NCBI GenBank assembly: GCA_964654415.1
Contig: CAZZIP010000012.1
Span: 17,031-81,030 of the forward strand
Length of the DNA: 64,000 bases
Direction: 5' to 3'
From: Methylohalobius sp964654415
Lineage (GTDB): Bacteria; Pseudomonadota; Gammaproteobacteria; Methylococcales; Methylothermaceae
In this document: positions 23,585 to 31,477 of the stretch, one piece after another
Numbering within the stretch: the stretch's first letter is position 1
How the letters are laid out: every line of letters begins with the position of its first letter
Made by a program: the position numbers and the translations under genes
Notes under the pieces: model-generated
Seen by the model: the letters and a program-made list of their open reading frames with translations, nothing else
What the model was told of the DNA's origin: nothing
The model's database searches: none

Positions 23585-25579
23585 ATGCAGTGGCAACCCT
23601 TAAACTTGGACCGAGTCAGGCAACCGCCTCCGGTAAGCCCGTTGCCGGAAGATGTGGGGGTACAGTTGCCCATCGTGGTCGTCGGCAACGGCTTGGCAGG
23701 AATCCAGACCGTTCGCGAGTTGACCAAGCGCAATCCAGAGCTTCCCATCGTCGTCTACGGCGAAGAACCGCACCTGCCTTACAACCGCATCAAGCTCTCC
23801 GCACTGCTCGGCGGGCAGGCAAGCTGGGAGGAACTGCTAGAGCCGCTTCAGGTATCCGACTCGGCCAAGGTAGAAGAGCGCTTCGGCGTTGCCGTCGCCC
23901 GGATTTATCCCTCCCCCCGCCTGGTAGAGGACAGTATCGGACGCCTGCAACCTTACCGGATCCTTATCCTGGCCACCGGCTCCCGCCCTCATGTGCCAAA
24001 GATCCCGGGGATCGAGCTTTCCGGCGTGTTTACTTTCCGCAACCTGGACGATGCCCAGCGCTTGCTCGCCCGCCAGGTGCGCAGCCGCCACGCAGTGGTT
24101 TTGGGCGGAGGGCTGTTGGGGATCGAGGCAGCCTTTGGCATGCGCCGCCACAACACCTGCGTCACCCTGGTTGAGCACGAGGACCGCCTCCTTCCCACCC
24201 AGTTGGACGAAGGCGCCTCGCGCGTGCTCGAGCAATACCTTAAAGATCTAGGGATAAAGACCATCCTCGGCAACGGCTTGCGCCGAATCCTGGGCACGGC
24301 GCAGGTGGAAGGGGTAGAGCTGCGCTCCGGACGGTTTATCCCCTGCGACACTTTGATCGTGGCCTGCGGCATCCGCCCGCGGGTCGAACTAGCGCTTGCG
24401 GCAGGCTTGGCGGTGGGCAAAGGGATCTTGGTAAACGATCGGATGCAAACCTCCAATCCGAACATTTACGCCGTGGGCGAGTGCGCCGAGCACCGCGGCC
24501 GGGTTTATGGCCTGCTGGCGCCGGCTTTGGAGCAGGCGAAGGTAGCGGCCAGCTGCATTGCCGGTTATCCGGCGCGCTTTTCTGGCGCGCTTTCGGCCAG
24601 TCGCTTGAAGCTGGCCGGTTGCCCGGTGTTCAGCGCTGGTCCGGTGGGGATGCAAGAGGAACCTTTCTCCGGCCGCGAGCTCGTCTTCTGCGATCCTGAC
24701 AGAAAGCTTTACCGCAAGCTTTTGCTTCGCCGCCTGCGCCTGGTCGGGGCAGTCGGGGTAGGACCGTGGGCGGAAGACCTCCGCTTGCAAGAAGCCGTCG
24801 CCAGAAACCTTTGGATCTGGCCTTGGCGGCTTATCCGCTTCCGCCGCACAGGCAATCTCTGGCCGCAGGGAGGACAGCCTGCGGCTGCGAGCGTGTGCCA
24901 GTGCAGCGGCGCTACCCGTAGCGCCATCGAGCGGGCGATCCGGGAGGGAGCTAGGGATTTGCCAAGCCTTGCCCAGGCCACCGGCGCCGGCAGCCACTGC
25001 GGCGCGTGTCGACCCGTGCTCAGCGAGCTTTTGGGGACTTGGGCGGTCCAGCCGGTCCGCTGGCATGGGCTGACCCTGACGGCGGGTGTCCTCGTCGCAG
25101 TGGGTATCCTGGCAGTGGTGCTCCTGCCACCGATCCCTTATCCGGAGACGGTGCAGCTACCCTGGCGCTGGGACGCGCTATGGCGCGAGGGAAGCTTCAA
25201 GCAGATCAGCGGTTATACGTTGCTGGGGCTGGTATTGGGCGCGCTTTCGCTCTCCCTGCGCAAGCGGATCGGCAGGCTGCACGCGCTGGGACAGTTCGAT
25301 GCTTGGCGGATCGCACACGTTCTGCTTGGGCCTTTGATGCTCGCCGGCCTTTTGGCTCACACCGGAGGACGCCTAGGCGAAGGCCTAGATCGGGCGCTGA
25401 TGCTGTGCTTTGCCCTGAGTTTGGGGTTGGGTGGGGTCACCGGCCTGATCTTAGGTCAAGAGCACCTAAGCAGAAAGCTGGCCGCTTGGCGAAGCAAGCT
25501 TACCTTTTGGCATATTCTAGCCTTCTGGCCGCTACCGGTGTTGCTCGGTTTCCACATCCTCAAAGTGTATTGGTACTGA
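23585..25579 (+). CDS. NirB-like flavoprotein/[2Fe-2S] reductase fused to a dihaem b membrane domain
   Basis: The protein has 664 residues in three parts. Residues 30-400 are a FAD/NAD(P) reductase resembling the NirB N-terminus (VVVGNGLAGIQ; VVLGGGLLGIEAA). Residues 437-480 are a BFD-like [2Fe-2S] domain with C438, C440, C472 and C475. Residues 491-664 hold about five membrane helices. H578 and H592, and H643 and H657, each have the H-X13-H spacing used for stacked haem b in cytochrome b and ferric-reductase proteins. No sirohaem domain is present. I infer electron transfer from cytoplasmic NAD(P)H across the membrane to the cytochrome encoded immediately downstream, whose ATG overlaps this stop. 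I know of no named protein with this architecture. Confidence 0.75.
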   Translation: MQWQPLNLDRVRQPPPVSPLPEDVGVQLPIVVVGNGLAGIQTVRELTKRNPELPIVVYGEEPHLPYNRIKLSALLGGQASWEELLEPLQVSDSAKVEERFGVAVARIYPSPRLVEDSIGRLQPYRILILATGSRPHVPKIPGIELSGVFTFRNLDDAQRLLARQVRSRHAVVLGGGLLGIEAAFGMRRHNTCVTLVEHEDRLLPTQLDEGASRVLEQYLKDLGIKTILGNGLRRILGTAQVEGVELRSGRFIPCDTLIVACGIRPRVELALAAGLAVGKGILVNDRMQTSNPNIYAVGECAEHRGRVYGLLAPALEQAKVAASCIAGYPARFSGALSASRLKLAGCPVFSAGPVGMQEEPFSGRELVFCDPDRKLYRKLLLRRLRLVGAVGVGPWAEDLRLQEAVARNLWIWPWRLIRFRRTGNLWPQGGQPAAASVCQCSGATRSAIERAIREGARDLPSLAQATGAGSHCGACRPVLSELLGTWAVQPVRWHGLTLTAGVLVAVGILAVVLLPPIPYPETVQLPWRWDALWREGSFKQISGYTLLGLVLGALSLSLRKRIGRLHALGQFDAWRIAHVLLGPLMLAGLLAHTGGRLGEGLDRALMLCFALSLGLGGVTGLILGQEHLSRKLAAWRSKLTFWHILAFWPLPVLLGFHILKVYWY

Positions 25580-26967
25580 TGGGCAAAACTGCGCTCTGGT
25601 CGACCTGGTTGATCTTAAGTTCGGCCTTGGGCGGCGGATTTGCCTTGAGCTTGCTTTGGGCGCAGGACAAAAGCTTGTTCATACCTGGCCCGTTAAGCTT
25701 TGGCCACCACCAGCTGATCGATGCCTGTCAGGCCTGCCATAGCGATCCCTTCGCCGGCGGCGAAAAGTTAGAACGGGCCTGCCTGCGCTGCCACGGACAA
25801 GAGCGAGTCAAGCCGCTTGACTCCCACCCCAAAAGCAAATTCGAGGACCCGCGCAATGCTGAACACTTAGCCAAGATCGACGCCTTGCGCTGCATTACTT
25901 GCCACAGCGAGCACCGACCGCAAATCACTCAAAAAGACGGACTCACCCAGCCGCGCGACGTGTGTTTCCATTGCCACCAAAACATCGCCAAGGAACGCCC
26001 CTCGCACGCCGGGATGACTTTTTCCAGCTGCAAAGACGCAGGGTGCCACAACTTCCACGACAATCAGGCGCTGTATACCGATTTTCTCATCAAGCACTTG
26101 GACGAGCCTGAGATTTTGGCCAACCCGCGCGTGCCCGAGCGCCAGTTTCGCCAGCTTGTGCCCGAGCTTGCCGACTATCCGCACCAGCGCTTTCCAGTCC
26201 AAGCCTTGACTTTAGCCCAAGCTGATTTTCCCCAAGGTCAAGGGGGCGATGCCGGTTTACAACAGGACTGGGCGGAAACTGCCCACGCCCGCTCTGGGGT
26301 AAACTGCAGCGCCTGTCACGGCGCAGGCCAAAGCTGGAACGCGCATCCGGATCACAACGCTTGTGCCCAATGCCACGCGGTCGAGGCTTTGGCGTTCGGC
26401 AAGGGGCTTCACGGCGTGCGCCTGGCGGCCGGGCTTTCGCCCATGACCCCGGCCAAGGCGCGCTTGCCGATGCGCGCTGAAGCCAAAGACAAACCTTTGA
26501 CCTGCACCGCCTGCCACGCTGCCCACCGCTTCGATACCGTCCAGGCGGCGGCAAAGGGCTGTCTTGGCTGCCACGCCGACGACCACAGCCTGGCCTGGCC
26601 GGACTCTCCCCACGCCGATCTGTGGCGCCGAGAATTGGCTGGGGAGCTTCCGCCCGGCAGCGGGGTTACATGCGCCACCTGCCATATGCCCAGGATCGCG
26701 CAGGAAATCAACGACTGGCAAAGCCGCATCGTGGTCCAGCACAACCAAAGCGCGGTGCATTCACCCAACAGCAAAATGTTGCGCGCGGTTTGCTTGCAGT
26801 GTCATGGCCTGGCTTTCAGCCTGGATGCCTTAGCCGACGCCGAACTGATCCGCCGCAATTTTAAAGGCCGGCCCAGCGTTCACGTCCAAAGCCTAGAACT
26901 GGCGCGCGCCGAGCGCGAGCGGCGTGAACGTACCGGCCAGGGGGATACCAGCTTGTTCGGTTTTTAA
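25579..26967 (+). CDS. membrane-anchored or exported 11-haem cytochrome c
   Basis: The 462-residue product has an N-terminal hydrophobic segment (residues 8-29). It has ten CXXCH motifs (CQACH, CLRCH, CITCH, CFHCH, CSACH, CAQCH, CTACH, CLGCH, CATCH, CLQCH) plus one CX4CH (CKDAGCH), so 11 c-type haems are expected on the periplasmic side. The first part resembles cytochrome c3/c7 folds. There is no CXXCK, so it is not a NrfA-type nitrite reductase. Its ATG overlaps the reductase stop (TGATG), which implies a shared complex. It may be an electron conduit or may itself reduce a nitrogen oxide; the terminal acceptor is unknown. Confidence 0.85.
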   Translation: MGKTALWSTWLILSSALGGGFALSLLWAQDKSLFIPGPLSFGHHQLIDACQACHSDPFAGGEKLERACLRCHGQERVKPLDSHPKSKFEDPRNAEHLAKIDALRCITCHSEHRPQITQKDGLTQPRDVCFHCHQNIAKERPSHAGMTFSSCKDAGCHNFHDNQALYTDFLIKHLDEPEILANPRVPERQFRQLVPELADYPHQRFPVQALTLAQADFPQGQGGDAGLQQDWAETAHARSGVNCSACHGAGQSWNAHPDHNACAQCHAVEALAFGKGLHGVRLAAGLSPMTPAKARLPMRAEAKDKPLTCTACHAAHRFDTVQAAAKGCLGCHADDHSLAWPDSPHADLWRRELAGELPPGSGVTCATCHMPRIAQEINDWQSRIVVQHNQSAVHSPNSKMLRAVCLQCHGLAFSLDALADAELIRRNFKGRPSVHVQSLELARAERERRERTGQGDTSLFGF

Positions 26968-26988
26968 CCAGCCAAAGGAGGAAACACG

Positions 26989-27567
26989 ATGAAACCTTCT
27001 ACCTTGCTTTTAACTTGGGTGCTTTCGACCCAATTAGCGCTCGCCCAAGACGCAAGCGAAGCGACGATCCCAATCAAAGCGATGGCCGACGCTTTGCACC
27101 TGGTGATCGAGTCGGACCGCACCGTCTACACCCAGCAGGTGGTCAACCGCCTAGTGCAGCAGGACAAAGTCATAAAAGCCAGCGAGCACTTCAAGGACGA
27201 CAAGGCGCTGCCGCTGCCGGCGCAGATGCTGCGCATGGGCGCCGAGCACGCCCAAAAACGCGCTAAGGAGCAAGGCTTAAACTTCGCCTATTCTCTCCAG
27301 TCGCTGTGGCCCATCAACAAGCAAAACGCGCCCAAGACCCAGGCGGAAAAGGACGGCCTCAAATACGTAGCCGAGCACCCGGAAGAGAATTTCTACACCA
27401 CCGAGGTCTTAGGCGGCGTTCCCTATTTCACCGCGGTCTACGCCGACAAGGCCGTAGCCCCGGTGTGCATCGCCTGCCACAACGCTCACCCCGACTCGCC
27501 GCGGCGCGATTTCAAGCTGGGCGAGGTGATGGGCGGGGTGGTGGTGCGGATTCCTGTCAAACCTTAA
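26989..27567 (+). CDS. exported DUF3365/Tll0287-like haem protein
   Basis: The 192-residue precursor has a signal peptide ending near LALAQ. A single CIACH haem motif sits near residue 162, after a long helical region with VYTQQVVNRL. The DUF3365 (Tll0287-like) family binds one c-type haem in a PAS-like fold and is proposed to sense redox state or gases. The segment FYTTEVLGGVPYFTAVYAD before the haem site is family-typical. An AGGAGG site precedes the ATG, 22 bases after the cytochrome gene. It is probably a periplasmic partner or sensor for the conduit. Confidence 0.8.
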   Translation: MKPSTLLLTWVLSTQLALAQDASEATIPIKAMADALHLVIESDRTVYTQQVVNRLVQQDKVIKASEHFKDDKALPLPAQMLRMGAEHAQKRAKEQGLNFAYSLQSLWPINKQNAPKTQAEKDGLKYVAEHPEENFYTTEVLGGVPYFTAVYADKAVAPVCIACHNAHPDSPRRDFKLGEVMGGVVVRIPVKP

Positions 27568-27585
27568 AGTTCAAGGAGGTGTTTT

Positions 27586-28017
27586 ATGACTCTTTCTCCA
27601 TCCACCCTCGCTACCGTCAAGGCAACCATCCCGCTTCTTCAAGAAAAGGGAATAAAGATCACTCAGCGCATGTACGAGATCCTGTTTGCTAGGCATCCTG
27701 AGCTTAAATCCTTGTTCAAGGATGCCCCCGAAGATCAGCCCAACAAGCTGGCGGCGGCGGTGTGCGCTTATGCCATGCACATCGACCGCTTGGAGGCCTT
27801 ATCCGAAGCGGTAGAGACCATGGCCAAGGCGCACGTGCGCGCCGGGGTTAAACCCGAGCATTACCCCTTAGTCGGGAAGGCCTTGCTTTCTGCTATGCAG
27901 GAAGTTTTGGGGGAGGCAGCCACCCCCCAAGTCCTTAAAGCTTGGGAAGAAGCGTTTTCGTTTCTGGCCGAGGCTTTGATCGCCAAGGAAAAGGCGCTGT
28001 ATGCCCAAGCAGCTTGA
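27586..28017 (+). CDS. single-domain globin
   Basis: This 143-residue globin is of the Vitreoscilla/flavohaemoglobin-N type. The proximal His is in the stretch KAHVRAGVKPEHYPLVG, and the B-helix Tyr is in QRMYEILF, followed by HPELKSLF. There is no FAD or NAD domain, so an external reductase would be needed. It is last in the reductase-cytochrome operon behind a strong AAGGAGG site. In this nitrogen regulon it more likely handles nitric oxide released during nitrite reduction than stores oxygen. Confidence 0.9.
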   Translation: MTLSPSTLATVKATIPLLQEKGIKITQRMYEILFARHPELKSLFKDAPEDQPNKLAAAVCAYAMHIDRLEALSEAVETMAKAHVRAGVKPEHYPLVGKALLSAMQEVLGEAATPQVLKAWEEAFSFLAEALIAKEKALYAQAA

Positions 28018-28030
28018 TCCAACGTAGTGC

Positions 28031-28044
28031 TTTGGTGCACCAAA
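28031..28044. promoter_or_regulatory. NtrC-like palindromic enhancer of nrtA
   Basis: TTTGGTGCACCAAA is a perfect 14-base palindrome formed of back-to-back TGGTGC and GCACCA, the NtrC half sites. Its centre is about 95 bases before the predicted nrtA start point, a normal enhancer distance. Confidence 0.5.
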
Positions 28045-28055
28045 AGTGGGCTATA

Positions 28056-28078
28056 GGGGCAGGTTTGAAACCTGCCCC
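28056..28078. terminator. hairpin after the globin gene
   Basis: GGGGCAGGTTT and AACCTGCCCC form a near-perfect stem with a tiny loop. No T run follows, so it may be a 3'-end stabiliser or a repetitive palindrome rather than a true terminator. A similar hairpin with the same TGCACCAAA prefix stands before nasA. Confidence 0.45.
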
Positions 28079-28107
28079 CTCGCATAGGTTATAAGAGGAT
28101 TTTATTT

Positions 28108-28121
28108 GGCATGGAAGCTGC
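28108..28121 (+). promoter_or_regulatory. sigma-54 promoter of nrtABC
   Basis: GGCATGGAAGCTGC, within TTGGCATG-N4-CTGCA, has GG-N10-GC spacing. The predicted start is 28133, at the first base pairs of the ANTAR hairpin. Confidence 0.7.
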
Positions 28122-28131
28122 AAAACGATCA

Positions 28132-28198
28132 ATCAGGACAACGGCGTCCATGATCCCAATCGGCAACCGAGTTGGGGTGATGGACGCCTTTTATTTTT
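28132..28198 (+). promoter_or_regulatory. ANTAR leader of nrtABC: hexaloop hairpin overlapping a strong terminator
   Basis: ATCAGGAC-AACGGC-GTCC(A)TGAT (28132-28154) is an eight-pair hairpin with one bulged A and loop A1/G4. The terminator uses the end of that loop: its 5' arm starts GGCGTCCATGA at 28143, its 3' arm ends GTGATGGACGCC at 28188, and TTTTATTTTT follows. The loop end GGC, GTCC core and terminator 5' arm GGCGTCCAT are shared with the leader at 23524. Confidence 0.8.
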
Positions 28199-28230
28199 CG
28201 CGGCAATACAACAAAAAGGGAGAAAAGCAA

Positions 28231-29598
28231 ATGGGGTTTTTGAAATTCTTAACAACTTTGCCCGCTTTTATTTTGGTCAGCGGGCTTTTGCCTTGGACCT
28301 TGAGCTTGGCCGAGCTTGGGCCACCGGAAAAGGAGGAATTGAAATTCGGCTTTATCAAGCTCACCGACATGGCTCCCCTGGCGATTGCCTACGAGAAGGG
28401 CTTTTTTGAGGACGAGGGTCTCTACGTGACGCTTGAAGCTCAGTCCAATTGGAAGGTCTTGCTCGACGGGGTGATCGAGGGGCGGCTGGACGGGGCCCAC
28501 ATGCTCGCCGGCCAGCCTTTGGCGGCGACCATTGGCTTTGGCACCCAGGCCGAGGTCGTCACCCCGTTCAGCATGGACCTAAACGGCAATGGGATCACGG
28601 TCTCCAACGCCGTCTGGCAAAAGATGAAGCCCCATATCCCCAAGCAGGCGGATGGAAAACCCAAGCATCCCATCTCCGCCCAAGCGCTCAAGCCGATCGT
28701 AGAAGAACGCAAGGCGCAAGGCAAAACCTTCAACTTCGGCGTGGTCTTCCCGGTCTCGACCCACAACTACGAGCTTCGCTACTGGCTGGCGGCTGGCGGC
28801 ATCCACCCCGGTTACTACGCCCCCCACAAGGGCGACATCTCCGGCACGCTAAAGGCCGAGGTGTTGATCTCGGTCACCCCGCCGCCGCAGATGCCGGCGA
28901 CTTTGGCCTCCGGTACCATCGACGGCTACTGCGTGGGCGAGCCCTGGAACCAGCAGGCGGTGTTCAAGGGGATCGGGGTGCCGGTGATCACCGATTACGA
29001 AATCTGGAAGAACAACCCGGAAAAAGTGTTCGGGATGACCAAAGAGTTCGTCGACAAATACCCAAATACCGCGGTGCGCATCGTCAAAGCCTTGATCCGC
29101 GCCGGCAAGTGGCTGGATGAACCCCAAAACCGCCCCGAGGCGGTCAAGATCCTGGCCCAACCCAACTACGTGGGGGCCGACTACGAGGTGATCGCCAACT
29201 CCATGACTGGCACTTACGAATACGAAAAAGGCGATAAACGAAAAGTCCCAGACTTCAACGTGTTCTTCCGCTACCACGCCACCTACCCCTATTATTCGGA
29301 CGCCATCTGGTACCTGACCCAGATGCGGCGCTGGGGCCAGATTTCCGAATACCATCCGGACGAGTGGTACTTTGAAGTCGCCAAAAAGGTCTATCGGCCC
29401 GACATCTACCAAAAGGCGGCCGAGGCCTTAATCGCCGAAGGCAAGATGAAAAAGGAAGATTTTCCCGATTTTGCCAAAGAGACCGGATTTAAACCGCCGC
29501 AGGCCGAGTTCATCGACGGGATCGCGTTCGACGCCAGATACCCGAACGCTTATTTAGAAAAGTTTGCCATCGGCCTCAAAGGCCAAGACAAAATTTAA
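28231..29598 (+). CDS. nrtA: nitrate ABC transporter substrate-binding protein
   Basis: The 455-residue precursor starts at the ATG behind GGGAGAAAAG, with a Sec signal peptide ending near LSLAELG. The mature part begins LKFGFIKLTDMAPLAIAYEK, typical of the NrtA/CmpA family of nitrate and bicarbonate binding proteins. The nitrate pocket stretch YWLAAGGIHPG and the GEPWNQQAV motif are present. No lipobox Cys is seen, so it is probably soluble in the periplasm. It heads nrtABC under sigma-54 and ANTAR control. Confidence 0.92.
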   Translation: MGFLKFLTTLPAFILVSGLLPWTLSLAELGPPEKEELKFGFIKLTDMAPLAIAYEKGFFEDEGLYVTLEAQSNWKVLLDGVIEGRLDGAHMLAGQPLAATIGFGTQAEVVTPFSMDLNGNGITVSNAVWQKMKPHIPKQADGKPKHPISAQALKPIVEERKAQGKTFNFGVVFPVSTHNYELRYWLAAGGIHPGYYAPHKGDISGTLKAEVLISVTPPPQMPATLASGTIDGYCVGEPWNQQAVFKGIGVPVITDYEIWKNNPEKVFGMTKEFVDKYPNTAVRIVKALIRAGKWLDEPQNRPEAVKILAQPNYVGADYEVIANSMTGTYEYEKGDKRKVPDFNVFFRYHATYPYYSDAIWYLTQMRRWGQISEYHPDEWYFEVAKKVYRPDIYQKAAEALIAEGKMKKEDFPDFAKETGFKPPQAEFIDGIAFDARYPNAYLEKFAIGLKGQDKI

Positions 29599-29611
29599 AG
29601 AGGAAACTGGC

Positions 29612-30598
29612 ATGAGCAAGCAGATCGATTTTTCCCTCCCCAATATTATCCGGGCGATGCCCCAACACGCGGCAGAAAAGCTCATCGTCCCATTCCTTGC
29701 CGTCTTGACTTTTTTGGGGCTATGGGCAGCCATCGCCCAGAAAGTGCACACCCAGCTTGGGGTCCTGCCCGGGCCTTCTCAGGTCATAGCGCAAGGATTG
29801 GCGCTCTTTGAAGAGCACCGGATCGAGCGGGAAAAAGAAAAGGCTTTTTACCAGAGGCTTGAGGCGCGCATCGCTAAAGCCCAGGCGGAAGGGATGCCGC
29901 AAGCCGAAATCGAGCGCTTAAAAGCGCGAAAGTATACAGGTCGGCCTACTTTCATCGACCAAATCCAAACCAGCCTTAAGACGGTGGCGACCGGATTTAT
30001 CCTCGCCTCGCTGATCGCCATTCCCCTAGGGGTGTTGATCGGTCAAAGCCGCCTCCTCTACTGGGCGCTCAACCCCTTGATCCAGGTCTTCAAACCGGTT
30101 TCCCCGCTCGCTTGGCTGCCGCTGGTGACTTTGATCGTTTCGGCCCTGTATTCTTCCGAAGACCCGATGTTCTCCAAGGCGTATTTGACTTCGGCGGTCA
30201 CCGTAGCGCTGTGTTGCCTGTGGCCGACTCTGATCAACACCGCCGTAGGAGTCTCCTCGGTCAGCCGGGACCTGATCAACGTCAGCCGCGTGCTGCGCTT
30301 GAGCGCTTGGACGAAAACGACCAAGATCGTCTTGCCTTGGGCGATCCCGATGATCTTTACCGGCCTTCGCCTGTCTTTAGGGGTCGGCTGGATGGTGCTC
30401 ATCGCTGCCGAGATGCTGGCGCAAAACCCAGGGCTTGGCAAATTCGTCTGGGACGAATTCCAAAACGGCAGCTCCCAATCGCTTTCCAGGATCATGGTCG
30501 CCGTCCTCACCATCGGCCTGATCGGCTTGGTTTTGGATCGCGGCATGTTGCTGGTGCAGAAAAAGGTGAACTGGGACAAAAACGCCGTATTGCGTTAA
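29612..30598 (+). CDS. nrtB: nitrate ABC transporter permease
   Basis: This 328-residue inner-membrane permease has about six helices. Its EAA-type coupling segment reads INVSRVLRLSAWTKTTKIVLPWAIP, split here for length as INVSRVLRLS and KIVLPWAIP. Residues 65-125 carry a charged, coiled-coil-like insertion (rich in Glu, Lys, Arg and Ala) between the first helix and the transport core. Such insertions are known in NrtB/TauC relatives, but their role is unclear. An AGAGGAAA site precedes the ATG. Confidence 0.9.
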   Translation: MSKQIDFSLPNIIRAMPQHAAEKLIVPFLAVLTFLGLWAAIAQKVHTQLGVLPGPSQVIAQGLALFEEHRIEREKEKAFYQRLEARIAKAQAEGMPQAEIERLKARKYTGRPTFIDQIQTSLKTVATGFILASLIAIPLGVLIGQSRLLYWALNPLIQVFKPVSPLAWLPLVTLIVSALYSSEDPMFSKAYLTSAVTVALCCLWPTLINTAVGVSSVSRDLINVSRVLRLSAWTKTTKIVLPWAIPMIFTGLRLSLGVGWMVLIAAEMLAQNPGLGKFVWDEFQNGSSQSLSRIMVAVLTIGLIGLVLDRGMLLVQKKVNWDKNAVLR

Positions 30599-30631
30599 GG
30601 CTTGCCTTGACGAAGGAAAGGAGGAATCGCC

Positions 30632-31444
30632 ATGAGCTTTTTGATCATCGACCATGTCAGCTGCGAGTTTCCGACCAAAAACGGACCGCTTAAGGTGCTG
30701 GACCGGATTCACTTGAAGGTGGAAAAGGGAGAATTCGTGTCCTTGATCGGCCACTCCGGCTGCGGCAAATCGACCGTGCTCAACATCGTCGCAGGGTTAC
30801 TTGCCCCGACCGAGGGGGGCGTGATCCTAGAAGGGAGGCAGGTGACCGAACCGGGACCGGATCGGGCGGTGGTGTTTCAGAACCACTCCCTGCTCCCGTG
30901 GCTGTCGGTGTACGCCAACGTTCGCTTGGCGGTGGATCGGGTATTCAAACACCAACCCAAAGCCTGGCGCCACCAGTGGACGCTCCACAACCTGGAACTG
31001 GTCAAGATGGCCCACGCTTTAGAGCGCAAGCCGGACGAGATCTCCGGCGGGATGAAGCAGCGCGTCGGCATCGCCCGGGCGCTGGCGATGGAACCTAAGG
31101 TGCTGCTTTTGGACGAGCCGTTCGGCGCGCTGGACTCGCTGACGCGCTCTCATCTGCAGGATTCCCTCATGGAGATCCAGGCGCGCCTCAACAACACCGT
31201 GATCATGATCACCCACGACGTAGACGAAGCAGTGCTTTTGTCCGACCGCGTGGTGATGATGACCCAAGGCCCATCTGCCCGGATCGGTGAAATCCTCACG
31301 GTCGATATTCCGCGCCCGCGCAACCGCCTGGCCTTGACCGAAGACCCTACCTTCAACCACTATCGGGCGGAAATCGTCCGCTTTCTGCACCACCGGCCAG
31401 AAGCCGAAAAAGACAAAGCGACCAGGTTACGCTTGATCGCTTAA
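30632..31444 (+). CDS. nrtC: nitrate ABC transporter ATP-binding protein
   Basis: This 270-residue ABC ATPase has Walker A GHSGCGKST near residue 45, a Q loop in VVFQNHSLLPWL, signature ISGGMKQRVGIARAL (one residue from LSGGQ), Walker B VLLLDEPFGALD and the switch ITHDVDEA. It belongs to the NrtD/TauB-type nitrate/sulfonate/taurine family. Only one ATPase is encoded here, so it probably works as a homodimer, without the NrtC C-terminal sensor domain of cyanobacteria. A GGAGG site precedes the ATG. Confidence 0.9.
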   Translation: MSFLIIDHVSCEFPTKNGPLKVLDRIHLKVEKGEFVSLIGHSGCGKSTVLNIVAGLLAPTEGGVILEGRQVTEPGPDRAVVFQNHSLLPWLSVYANVRLAVDRVFKHQPKAWRHQWTLHNLELVKMAHALERKPDEISGGMKQRVGIARALAMEPKVLLLDEPFGALDSLTRSHLQDSLMEIQARLNNTVIMITHDVDEAVLLSDRVVMMTQGPSARIGEILTVDIPRPRNRLALTEDPTFNHYRAEIVRFLHHRPEAEKDKATRLRLIA

Positions 31445-31477
31445 GGCTTTTAACCACAACAACTGGAGAAATCGGCT

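Noticed and set aside
25579..26967. NrfA-type nitrite reductase
   Set aside because: There is no CXXCK catalytic haem motif, and the haem count and length differ.
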